Source: Deltaproteobacteria bacterium (GTDB taxonomy: Bacteria; Desulfobacterota; Desulfobacteria; Desulfobacterales; ETH-SRB1). Taken from it: a stretch of 40,095 bases of DNA. Below, piece after piece: positions 7,758-15,241 of this stretch. The notes below the pieces were generated by a model. That model was not told the DNA's origin. It saw only the letters and a list, made by a program, of their open reading frames with translations, and searched no databases. The position numbers and the translations under genes were made by a program. The stretch covers positions 1 through 40,095 of the forward strand of contig JAJSZT010000029.1 in assembly GCA_030272815.1 (NCBI GenBank). The letters run 5' to 3'. How positions within the stretch are numbered: the stretch's first letter is position 1; each line of letters starts with the position of its first letter.

Positions 7758-8216
7758 TTTATCTCCGATTTACTCGGCCTGTTTGAGCGAAGAGCAGAGA
7801 GCTTAGAGCAGAGAGTAAAAACCCAACGACCTTAGCTTTACGCTCTTAGGGCTCGGTCAAAAATAACTTGGTAGAATTTGTGCCCAAATTTGCCGTAGAT
7901 TTAATCGATCTGATTGAGCAAAACCGCAGGAATAGCGAGCTATTTCGAGGACTTTTGCGAATAAAGATCGGTTAAAGATATGGTGAAGTTGGGATGCAAA
8001 AATGCCAAGTTATTTTTTACCGAGCCCTTAGTTCTATATTTTTAATATATGAAGAAAGTGCCTTATGTGTCAAGAAAAAGGGGGGAAAGTTATGAGGATT
8101 TACTACTGTCAGGATAACCAAAAAATCCGGTTTTACGATAAAGAGTTACAAAAATTGGATATTTTTTGACAAATTTTTATTGCATATACGCCAGGGGCGT
8201 ACAGGAAATTCTATTT
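7758..8216. other. Spacer with word repeat and family C element
   Basis: No gene is called in these 459 bases. They hold a GAGCAGAGAGCTTAGAG word repeat (about 7789-7816), the 187-base family C repeat (7845-8031), and a short ATACGCC/GGCGTAC hairpin near 8183-8199 just behind the 6-heme stop. A 25-codon open frame at 8092-8169 has a purine-rich leader but no other support. Confidence 0.5.
7845..8031. mobile_element. Family C MITE-like element (187 bp)
   Basis: The left end is CTTAGGGCTCGGTCAAAAAT followed by AACTTGG. The reverse complement of the right end is CTAAGGGCTCGGTAAAAAAT followed by AACTTGG. This gives terminal inverted repeats of about 27 bases with two mismatches and no coding capacity. 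Partial single-ended copies occur at 31342-31393 and 40031-40054. Confidence 0.7.
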
Positions 8217-9101
8217 CTATAGATCCTTTGTTGTATGGCAGGCAAAGCATCCTGTTGAATTATTTCCGCTTCCGGCTAAAATAGTATTATAGTCCCACCT
8301 TAGCAAAAAATTATACGGCGTTCCATGCGGACGATGGCATGACATGCACATGACACGGGCAGTAGATCTTTCAGGTTTTTTCAGATCTGGATAACATACA
8401 GGGACATCTTTCCTGTAAGCCTTGTATCCTGCATATTCGCCATCCAAGGGAAGCGGGCTATTTGTAGGATGGCGGATCCAGCCAGCGGAGGATCTCTGGT
8501 TTTCAGAACCGCAAAAGTTGGCGTGACATGCAATACAGTACTGGTTGCCGCTTTTGTATATATTATGTCCATCACCATACTCATACATTGGGTCCCCAAT
8601 TCCTTCAATATCTTTTCCAAGAAAACGATACCCGGCTTCGGTTGCATGGTGCCTGACATCCTTGTGGCACGAGGTGCAATGGCCTGTTTTTTTTAAATGT
8701 CTCTGGCCTGAACTGTAATAGAAATTTCCGCCAGCCAAAGAAACTTCCGGTTCTCTTGCACATTTTACAATAGGTATGGTGTTCTCTCCTGACTTAACAA
8801 GTGTTTTGCTGTCTTTACTTGTGTGGCATCCTTCACAGGCCAGTTCAAGGGTTGATGCATACAGCTTCTTTGACGATGCATACAGCTTTTTTGACTTTGA
8901 AGCTTTTTCTTTTTTTTCTTTATCCTCCCTGGCGTGAAAGACGTGACAGTCTGTGCAGCATTTTGTATTTAGGTGAGCGGTTCCAGTAGAGGAAAACAGG
9001 GCGATTATAGCTATGGCCACCCAAAAAATGGAAAGGATAAAACCGGCTTTTCTTAAGTAACTATAATTTCTAATATTGTTCAAACTTTTATACATAATCA
9101 T
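8217..9101 (-). CDS. Secreted 6-heme c-type cytochrome, paralogue of the 7-heme protein
   Basis: 294 residues with a hydrophobic N-terminal export segment (about 19-38, cleavage near GTAHL). Haem sites are CTDCH, CEGCH, CTSCH, CIACH, CMSCH and CFACH. It aligns over its whole length with the cytochrome at 5190-6284 but lacks the segment carrying the CX4CH haem. Shared blocks include LAGGNFYY, RHHAT, WIRHP, GEYAGY, CMSCHRPHG and LLRWDY. Between the first two haems is a Lys/Ala-rich stretch with a short internal duplication (KKLYAS repeated), absent from the paralogue. It lies 48 bases downstream of the 12-heme gene and is probably co-transcribed with it. Confidence 0.9.
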   Translation of the reverse strand: MIMYKSLNNIRNYSYLRKAGFILSIFWVAIAIIALFSSTGTAHLNTKCCTDCHVFHAREDKEKKEKASKSKKLYASSKKLYASTLELACEGCHTSKDSKTLVKSGENTIPIVKCAREPEVSLAGGNFYYSSGQRHLKKTGHCTSCHKDVRHHATEAGYRFLGKDIEGIGDPMYEYGDGHNIYKSGNQYCIACHANFCGSENQRSSAGWIRHPTNSPLPLDGEYAGYKAYRKDVPVCYPDLKKPERSTARVMCMSCHRPHGTPYNFLLRWDYNTILAGSGNNSTGCFACHTTKDL

Positions 9102-9149
9102 ATTTACGCTTATATTTTAAATGACAACATAGCGTGAACCGTTACTGTT

Positions 9150-9953
9150 TTATTTCCTCAAATCATGTGCTGTTTTGTGGCAGTCCGCACATTCCGGATA
9201 ATATTTTATTATGTTGTATGGATGTGGATGACCGTGGCATGCCAGGCAAGGCGGGATCGTTTTATGTTTATCCCTGTGGCAGTACACACAGGCGAGGTCA
9301 TGGTGTTTGGTAGTATTTTTTTGAAGCAGGTCTTCGGCTTTTTTATGACAACTTCCGCAATAACTTGATGGAGTCTCGCTTATGTAAGTTACTTCAAGAG
9401 GCATATGAACGGGATGGCAGCCCTTGCATGCCTCAAAATCCATATCTTCAATGTGTTTTTCATGGCATTCCATGCATTCAGGAATTGCCCTGTGGCTTTT
9501 ATGGCATTCACTGCAGGCCAGGTTTGTATGAGCACTGGGGTGCTTTTTAAGCTCGTTTCCCTGCTGCGGGTGGCATGTCAGGCATGGATCTGTAATGTCG
9601 CCTTCCATTTTCAGATCAAGAGGAGCATGTGTATTGGAATGGCAGCCGGAGCAATGCTCAAGTTTATAGTGTGCTGCTCTGCTGTGGCACATACTGCATT
9701 GAGGGATAGCTCCGGTTCCGCGTGGAGGGTGCTCTATGTGACAGTCAATACAATTGACTTTAGTTTTGTGCTTTCCTCCCCGGTCATCAATAGTTGCAGG
9801 TTGCTGAGGATGGCACTTGATACAGATATTATTTGTTAAAGAAGGTACTGCAGCGGAATTATCAGCTTTTGAATGGTTGGCAAGTATAACAAGTCCTATA
9901 AAAATTATACTTATATAGCCTAATGAAATTATTATTTTTTTCCAGCTTTTCAT
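9150..9953 (-). CDS. 12-heme periplasmic c-type cytochrome
   Basis: 267 residues with an N-terminal signal or anchor (about 5-26). It has twelve CXXCH sites: CIKCH, CIDCH, CSMCH, CSGCH, CLTCH, CSECH, CMECH, CKGCH, CGSCH, CVYCH, CLACH and CADCH. One haem per about 20 residues of mature protein is very dense, and many extra His residues can serve as sixth ligands. No catalytic domain is visible, so an electron-transfer role across the periplasm is most likely, for example feeding the outer-membrane conduit encoded on the opposite strand. It is first in a leftward unit with the 6-heme gene and divergent from the NHL-led operon. Confidence 0.9.
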   Translation of the reverse strand: MKSWKKIIISLGYISIIFIGLVILANHSKADNSAAVPSLTNNICIKCHPQQPATIDDRGGKHKTKVNCIDCHIEHPPRGTGAIPQCSMCHSRAAHYKLEHCSGCHSNTHAPLDLKMEGDITDPCLTCHPQQGNELKKHPSAHTNLACSECHKSHRAIPECMECHEKHIEDMDFEACKGCHPVHMPLEVTYISETPSSYCGSCHKKAEDLLQKNTTKHHDLACVYCHRDKHKTIPPCLACHGHPHPYNIIKYYPECADCHKTAHDLRK

Positions 9954-9988
9954 AGCTCACAAATTTATTTTTTACGAGTTTATTAAAA

Positions 9989-10017
9989 AATATACCATTA
10001 CCATAAAATAATAGCAA
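9989..10017 (-). promoter_or_regulatory. Candidate promoter for the 12-/6-heme unit
   Basis: On the - strand, TTGCTA (10017-10012) and TATATT (9994-9989) are separated by 17 bases, about 36 bases upstream of the 12-heme start. The -35 box is only partly consensus. Confidence 0.35.
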
Positions 10018-10109
10018 GTAATTTTTAAAAAAGCGGCTGTGAAATAAGTTGGTTATGCTAATTTATATTGCCCTGATATACATAAAAAATTTGGCATTTT
10101 GAATTTCCA

Positions 10110-10138
10110 TTGACATTTTTGATTTAAATATGTTATAT
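10110..10138 (+). promoter_or_regulatory. Near-consensus sigma70 promoter of the conduit operon
   Basis: TTGACA (10110-10115), a 17-base spacer and TTATAT (10133-10138; overlapping TATATT one base later). Transcription would start near 10145, about 40 bases before the first NHL gene. It is the clearest promoter in the window. Confidence 0.6.
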
Positions 10139-10184
10139 TATTATATTTAATATGGTAATTACAATCTAATGAATTTAAGACATT

Positions 10185-11258
10185 ATGAATGAAAGGCCAG
10201 GTTTGCGTAACAGGAAGTATTCGATAATCATTGGTATTATTGCCTTAATTTTAATGCCTGTAACCACATCATTTCAATATGGTTTGATAGATTTACTTTA
10301 TGCCGGGCAGGCTGGGGACGTTAAGGCCAGAGTAGTTTCTACAAAAATCACCTGTCTTCAGATTATCAATGAAGACTATGAAGGTTTGAAGTTATCTTAT
10401 CCCGGGGAGGTGTTAGTTGACTCTGTTAAAAAGGAAATATATGTAGTTGATTCAGGGAATAGCAGAATACTGATCTATGCAAGCGACTTTTATCCTCTTT
10501 TATCAATAGGCAAGACATATGGAATAGACTCACCAGTGGGGCTTGCTATAGATTTCGAAGGCTATCTTTTTATTGCTCAGTCTAAAAGTAAAAGGAATAA
10601 AAAGGGTAGAATCTCTGTCCTCAACCCATGTTTAGCGTGGAAGAAAGATATTTTTTTTGAAGGTTTTGAAGGCGCAGATAATTTTACGCCAAATAATATT
10701 GCCATTAGCAGCAGAGGTTATCTTTATGTAACAGGCAGTTCATATCCGGGAGTTGTGGTAATGAATAAAAATGGAACATTTTCTCATCTGTTGACACCAG
10801 TTGACAGTTTCGGAAAGTCACCAGAGGAAAAGGCTGCAATTTGCGATGTGGAGACAGACAATCAGGGGAATATATATCTTTTAAGCGAAGATATGGGGCG
10901 TATTTACGTTTATGATTCACAAGAGCGTTATCTGTTCAAGTTTGGACAGAAGGGAGGCAGTACCGCTAAGCTTAGCCGGCCCCGGGGTATCGCTGTGGAT
11001 GGCGGTGGGAAAAGAATTTACGTTATAGACTATATGCGTCATACTGCAAATGCTTATTCGAGCGACGGTCAATTTTTATTTGAGTTCGGCGGAAAGGGAT
11101 GGGGGAAGGGCTGGTTCCAGTATCCTACTGATATAGCAGTGGATACTTTAGGCAATGTTCTGGTTGCTGATACATTCAATAATAGAGTGCAGGTTCTTAA
11201 AATTCAAGAAACTTTTTCTATTGAAAAGGTTAAAGAGCCTAAACCAAAAAACAAATAA
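10185..11258 (+). CDS. NHL-repeat beta-propeller protein, exported
   Basis: 357 residues with an N-terminal hydrophobic segment (about 12-32). Six NHL blades can be read, including EIYVVDSGNSRILIY, GYLFIAQ, GNIYLLSEDMGRIYVYD, RIYVIDYMRH and NVLVADTFNNRVQVL. No catalytic residues are recognisable; NHL propellers usually mediate protein-protein contacts. It is first gene of the rightward conduit operon behind a strong promoter. A second NHL protein closes the cluster (22514-23410). As I recall, NHL proteins accompany extracellular cytochrome genes in Geobacter, which suggests a role in cytochrome assembly; this is inference. Confidence 0.85.
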   Translation: MNERPGLRNRKYSIIIGIIALILMPVTTSFQYGLIDLLYAGQAGDVKARVVSTKITCLQIINEDYEGLKLSYPGEVLVDSVKKEIYVVDSGNSRILIYASDFYPLLSIGKTYGIDSPVGLAIDFEGYLFIAQSKSKRNKKGRISVLNPCLAWKKDIFFEGFEGADNFTPNNIAISSRGYLYVTGSSYPGVVVMNKNGTFSHLLTPVDSFGKSPEEKAAICDVETDNQGNIYLLSEDMGRIYVYDSQERYLFKFGQKGGSTAKLSRPRGIAVDGGGKRIYVIDYMRHTANAYSSDGQFLFEFGGKGWGKGWFQYPTDIAVDTLGNVLVADTFNNRVQVLKIQETFSIEKVKEPKPKNK

Positions 11259-11270
11259 ATATGAATTTTT

Positions 11271-11433
11271 AACCAAAATTGAGCGGTTTTTTGCGAAGAA
11301 ATGTGCCAAGATTTTGATGCAGCAAGGTTTGCGAAAAGCGCAGGCATACCAATGGATATGTCGAGACTTTTAGCAAGTCCTTGATGCGCAAAAGATTAGT
11401 GCAGATCGAGTAAAAAATCGCCCAATTTAGGTT
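11271..11433. mobile_element. Family B MITE-like element, copy 1 (163 bp)
   Basis: The element begins AACCAAAATTGAGCGGTTTT and ends AAAATCGCCCAATTTAGGTT. These are terminal inverted repeats of about 22 bases. It is nearly identical over 163 bases to the copy at 39065-39227. It lies between the NHL gene and the YVTN lipoprotein gene and contains no gene. Confidence 0.8.
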
Positions 11434-11456
11434 CAACCAAAGGAGAAGCCCATATT

Positions 11457-12884
11457 ATGAGAAATTTATGCCGCAGGCTTGTTGTTTTTTTTCTTATTTT
11501 TTTGTTTGCTTCATGCGCCCTGAAACCCGGAATAAAGGAACCCAGATATTCTAATGAAGGTCAGGTCTTTGTTTACCTTTCTTCTTCTCAAGAGCCATCA
11601 ATGGACATTACCTTTGTCATTTCCGGCATGAGTTTTATGAACAGAGATGGGATATGGTTTGATGTCCCAATGAAACCACGTACTGTCAATTCAATAAAGC
11701 TTTCAAGGAACCAGATCAAACTCAGGGAATTTTATCTTCCTGAGGGTAAATATAAAAAATTAAAGTTGATTGTTACTGAAGCAAGCTTGAAGCGTGATAA
11801 TAAAAAGCGCAGTTTGGCTCTTCCTCAAGCAGTTGATAATCAATTGATTTATGGTGAATTATTAGTTGATATAGATTTTAATGTTTTTTATCGTGAAAGT
11901 TTATGCCTTTTTGTAGATTGGGATATAAACAGATCTATTGTTGATAAATATCTTTTTCAACCAGGACTTGTTGCAAAGCCGCAGGGCCTGGAAATAAAGA
12001 ACATTCTTGCTTATGTTTCCAATGAGGGTTCTAATTGCGTTACGATAATTGATAGACAGGAGGAGTTGGTAGTAGGGACAATTGCCGTGGGAGAAGCACC
12101 AAGGGGTATTGCAGCGAGCAGTGACGGGACAAGAATTTACGTGGCCAACTCCAGATCAAACAGTATCTCCGTTATTGACACATCAGTGAACAGAGTGAGC
12201 GCTACAATTGACAATTTAGGTTATTCACCTGAGGAGCTTGCTTTATCCTGGGATGATAATACACTTTTTGCTACCAACCCTCGTTCGAATAATGTGTCTG
12301 TTATAGATCTTGCATCCAATATGGCAATTGCTCGCATAAATGTTGGGGAAAAACCGATTGATATTGTGGCGGATACGGAAAGACGGAAGATTTATGTATC
12401 AAACTATTATTCACTTTCAATATCTGTCGTCGATATGGTTACACGCGTAGTCGATAATACCATAAGCCTCAGATCAAATCCTAAATATCTGGCGTTATGT
12501 GATGACCGTTTATATGTAGGCAATGAAAGTGTTAACGATGTATATGTTGTTAATATTCCGTATATTCCGTCATATCCAATCGACACGGTAAATATAGGTT
12601 CCAGGCTGGAACGTCTTGTTTGCGGTCTTACAAACAGAGTGTATGCCGGTAATCTTGCTTTTGATGAAATTTCTTTTTTACATACCGGGTTAGATATGAT
12701 TACAAAAAATATTGCCGTAGGCCGCTCACCGGCAGGAATGGATGTTGATGCTATGCGCAGGAAGCTTTATGTGTCGAATAAGTTGTCAGAGGATGTCTCT
12801 GTAATAGATATTAAAACGGAGAGAGTGGTAAAAACTGTTCCGGTCGGCAAGAAACCTCATGATATAGTTCTTGTTGCTGAATAG
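11457..12884 (+). CDS. Lipoprotein with YVTN beta-propeller
   Basis: 475 residues. The signal peptide ends in a lipobox-like FASC, with Cys20 the likely lipidated residue. Residues about 33-170 form a beta-rich domain resembling DUF4382 (VFVYLSS, then WFDVPM and REFYLPEGKYKKLKLIV). Residues about 188-475 form a propeller of YVTN type, with repeats such as VSNEGSNCVTIID, VANSRSNSISVID, ATNPRSNNVSVID and VSNKLSEDVSVID. It is probably outer-membrane attached and exposed. AGGAGA precedes ATG at 11457. It lies between the NHL and barrel genes in the same direction. Function is unknown; a scaffold or surface-contact role is inferred. Confidence 0.85.
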   Translation: MRNLCRRLVVFFLIFLFASCALKPGIKEPRYSNEGQVFVYLSSSQEPSMDITFVISGMSFMNRDGIWFDVPMKPRTVNSIKLSRNQIKLREFYLPEGKYKKLKLIVTEASLKRDNKKRSLALPQAVDNQLIYGELLVDIDFNVFYRESLCLFVDWDINRSIVDKYLFQPGLVAKPQGLEIKNILAYVSNEGSNCVTIIDRQEELVVGTIAVGEAPRGIAASSDGTRIYVANSRSNSISVIDTSVNRVSATIDNLGYSPEELALSWDDNTLFATNPRSNNVSVIDLASNMAIARINVGEKPIDIVADTERRKIYVSNYYSLSISVVDMVTRVVDNTISLRSNPKYLALCDDRLYVGNESVNDVYVVNIPYIPSYPIDTVNIGSRLERLVCGLTNRVYAGNLAFDEISFLHTGLDMITKNIAVGRSPAGMDVDAMRRKLYVSNKLSEDVSVIDIKTERVVKTVPVGKKPHDIVLVAE

Positions 12885-12905
12885 GAACCCCGAGTAGTTA
12901 CACAT

Positions 12906-14588
12906 ATGATTAAATGCTGGTTGGTTATTTTCGTGTTGCTGGTGACTTTGTTCCAGGGTGCTCATGCTGCTGATGATATAAGTGGTAATTTTGAGATTGT
13001 CCAGACATCAGAATCAAAGACAACGGAAGGCGAAAAAGATACATCACGGAGTCTAAATCAGACGTATAACCTTGATTTAAGAAAAGATTTGACATCCAGG
13101 ATCTATTTTACCACCAATGTTGGTATGAATATGACCGATACTGATGGTACGGAAACTACCCAGCTTTATCCCCAATTTCGACTTAATATAGCAAATAATT
13201 ACTTTAATGCCAACGGAGGATACCTGTTAAATGAGAAGGATATTGACCTGTTTGGCATGGACCCGGATCAAACCCGACTTACGACTGAAACATGGACCTA
13301 TAACTTTTCTACTAATTCCGTAAAATATCCTAATATAAGATTTCGTTATGATGAAGACAGAACTTGCGACCACCTTTTTGTTCATGCAACAGATTCTCTC
13401 TCCAGGTATTATGAACTATACGGTGATTATACTTATAAATTTGTGATACTTACACTAAGACATAATAAAGGTAAAGATTACGATTACGTAAACAACACGG
13501 AGGATACTACCACTGTAAATGAGGGAAGGATAGATTTCAGAGAGTCTTTTTGGGGCAACAGGATAACAACTTCCGGCGTATATACTATAACCGATACAGA
13601 AAATGAAAATGTCACCTCGACCGGTACTACTACTACTACTACTACTACTTCTACTGATGAAATTAGAAAAAGCCTTATTTTTGATGCAGGATTAAGACTA
13701 AGGCCATTTAAATGGTCTCGAATCACATACGATTATGAACTGGATGATACAGATACAGATACAGATGCAGAGACAGATACAGAGACAGGTGCCGCTATAG
13801 ATCATACAGTACAAGCTCATACTATAAGCATTAGAGGAGATGCAAGGCTTCATAAATATTTAAAGTCTTGGGCTCAGTATCTGAAAAGGCTTGAATATGA
13901 TTCTGATGGCGATGATACATCAACAGATACTTTTACACTCAATTTTGATTCCACACCCGTTGAAACACTTAATGCAAACCTTATGTTTAACCATTTGATA
14001 AATACGACAGAATCTGAAATTCAATCTAAAACTTCTTCTATGCTTCTCCATATTATTGCAAATATATGGGAAGGAGTTGACCTGAGTGTAGATGGCAACG
14101 TTAGTTATACGGATAACATTGTCGAAGATACAGAGACACTTGCAAAAACCATTGATTCTGATCTTCGTTTGAAGCTTACCAGGACGTTGACAACGGAAAT
14201 TAACTATATTACAGGATGGACAGATACTGAGAATTCAGATGGAACGGAAACATCAACGTTTAATTATACTATAAGAACAGATCTTTACTATCGCCCGGTT
14301 CAGAGCTTTTATTTTAAATTCAGTCATGAATTACAAAAGAATGAAAATGCTGAAGATTCAAATTATTATATAACAGATATTAACTGGCTCATGACCGAAA
14401 AGCTGAGGCTCAACTTGCAGTATAGGCTGGATAAAAATTCCAATGAGGATACTGAATTTTCTTCTGATTTATTGTGGAATATGAGTAAAATTTTTGTATT
14501 AAGATTTAAATATGACAGGAGTAGTGAAAAAAATAATACCCTCACTAAAACCAATACTTTTACAACCATTGTATCTGCAAAGTTTTAA
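12906..14588 (+). CDS. Outer-membrane beta-barrel, probable conduit porin
   Basis: 560 residues with a cleavable signal peptide (AHA at about 19-21), long alternating amphipathic strands with Asp/Thr-rich loops, and a C-terminal phenylalanine (TIVSAKF), all typical of outer-membrane barrels. At least 18-20 strands can be imagined but not counted reliably. In the cluster it would be the porin of a porin-cytochrome conduit with the 26-heme and 16-heme proteins; it shows no obvious MtrB CXXC signature. Two loops are low complexity: eight consecutive ACT codons (13626-13649) and a GAT-ACA/GAG-ACA array (13746-13787). Function is inferred from topology and neighbours. Confidence 0.8.
   Translation: MIKCWLVIFVLLVTLFQGAHAADDISGNFEIVQTSESKTTEGEKDTSRSLNQTYNLDLRKDLTSRIYFTTNVGMNMTDTDGTETTQLYPQFRLNIANNYFNANGGYLLNEKDIDLFGMDPDQTRLTTETWTYNFSTNSVKYPNIRFRYDEDRTCDHLFVHATDSLSRYYELYGDYTYKFVILTLRHNKGKDYDYVNNTEDTTTVNEGRIDFRESFWGNRITTSGVYTITDTENENVTSTGTTTTTTTTSTDEIRKSLIFDAGLRLRPFKWSRITYDYELDDTDTDTDAETDTETGAAIDHTVQAHTISIRGDARLHKYLKSWAQYLKRLEYDSDGDDTSTDTFTLNFDSTPVETLNANLMFNHLINTTESEIQSKTSSMLLHIIANIWEGVDLSVDGNVSYTDNIVEDTETLAKTIDSDLRLKLTRTLTTEINYITGWTDTENSDGTETSTFNYTIRTDLYYRPVQSFYFKFSHELQKNENAEDSNYYITDINWLMTEKLRLNLQYRLDKNSNEDTEFSSDLLWNMSKIFVLRFKYDRSSEKNNTLTKTNTFTTIVSAKF
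13626..13649 (+). repeat. ACT x8 trinucleotide repeat in the barrel gene
   Basis: Eight tandem ACT units encode a poly-Thr loop of the beta-barrel. Copy-number change would lengthen or shorten the loop without a frameshift. Confidence 0.9.
13746..13787 (+). repeat. GATACA-type hexanucleotide array in the barrel gene
   Basis: Seven units of GAT-ACA or its variants (GAT-GCA, GAG-ACA) encode an acidic Asp/Glu-Thr loop. As with the ACT run, unit changes keep the frame. Confidence 0.85.
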
Positions 14589-14614
14589 TAGGCTTGGAAG
14601 GAAACATAGAAAAG

Positions 14615-15226
14615 ATGGATACTATGAAATACTTTACAAAAGAAATTAACAGGGGAACTATCCTTCGATATTTAAGCTTTTTTTTAATTTTGTTGTTTTT
14701 CCTTTTTTCTCTGGGTTGCAAGGGCCCTATGACTTATATAAATCCTTCTGTTGATTTTAGCTACATAAAGAGAGTTGCTATTGCGCCCATAATCAATCTC
14801 ACAAATGATAAATTCGCCGGCGAAAAGGTGGTGAACGTCGTTGCAACTGAGATACTCAGGCGGGGCGTATTTGATGTTGTTGAATTCGGGGAGGTGTCAA
14901 AGGTTTTAAGAGAGGAGGGCATGAAGCCGGATAATCTTGTTAGCAAGCAGTTAGCGGCAAGAGCTGGGAAGCGTCTTAATATAGAGGCAATACTTATTGG
15001 CTCTGTCATGCAATACGGTGTTTCAAATATAGGAGGGAGTTCATTTCCTGAAGTTTCCATTTCTCTGAAATTGGTTGACGTCAACTCCTATACTATCCTT
15101 TGGGAAGCAACTCATAATATAAAAGGTGCGAGCATTCTTGATCAACTATTCGGCATCCGCAAGGACAGTATTGAAGATCTTTGTAAAGATGTTGTCGAGG
15201 AGATGATTGATACGCTTTTTGGTTAA
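14615..15226 (+). CDS. CsgG/LpoB-fold lipoprotein 1
   Basis: About 203 residues from ATG 14615, chosen because AAGGA precedes it; a TTG at 14594 would add seven residues. The signal peptide ends in a lipobox (FSLGC). The body shows the CsgG/TolB-N/LpoB-type fold: KRVAIAPIINLT as the first strand, VVNVVATEILRRGVFDVVE, then LNIEAILIGSVMQYG and KLVDVNSYTILWEA. The family includes the curli secretion pore CsgG and small periplasmic activators. The protein is short for a pore-former. It is the first of three such proteins in a row (see 15242 and 16756). Confidence 0.8.
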   Translation: MDTMKYFTKEINRGTILRYLSFFLILLFFLFSLGCKGPMTYINPSVDFSYIKRVAIAPIINLTNDKFAGEKVVNVVATEILRRGVFDVVEFGEVSKVLREEGMKPDNLVSKQLAARAGKRLNIEAILIGSVMQYGVSNIGGSSFPEVSISLKLVDVNSYTILWEATHNIKGASILDQLFGIRKDSIEDLCKDVVEEMIDTLFG

Positions 15227-15241
15227 AAAATTTCTCAACTT

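Noticed and set aside
8092-8169. 25-codon open frame with a GGGGGGAAAG leader
   Set aside because: Very short, with no recognisable motif and no conserved context; the leader alone is not enough.
13484-13726. Antisense open frame opposite the barrel gene
   Set aside because: Its valine-rich sequence simply mirrors the ACT repeat on the other strand.
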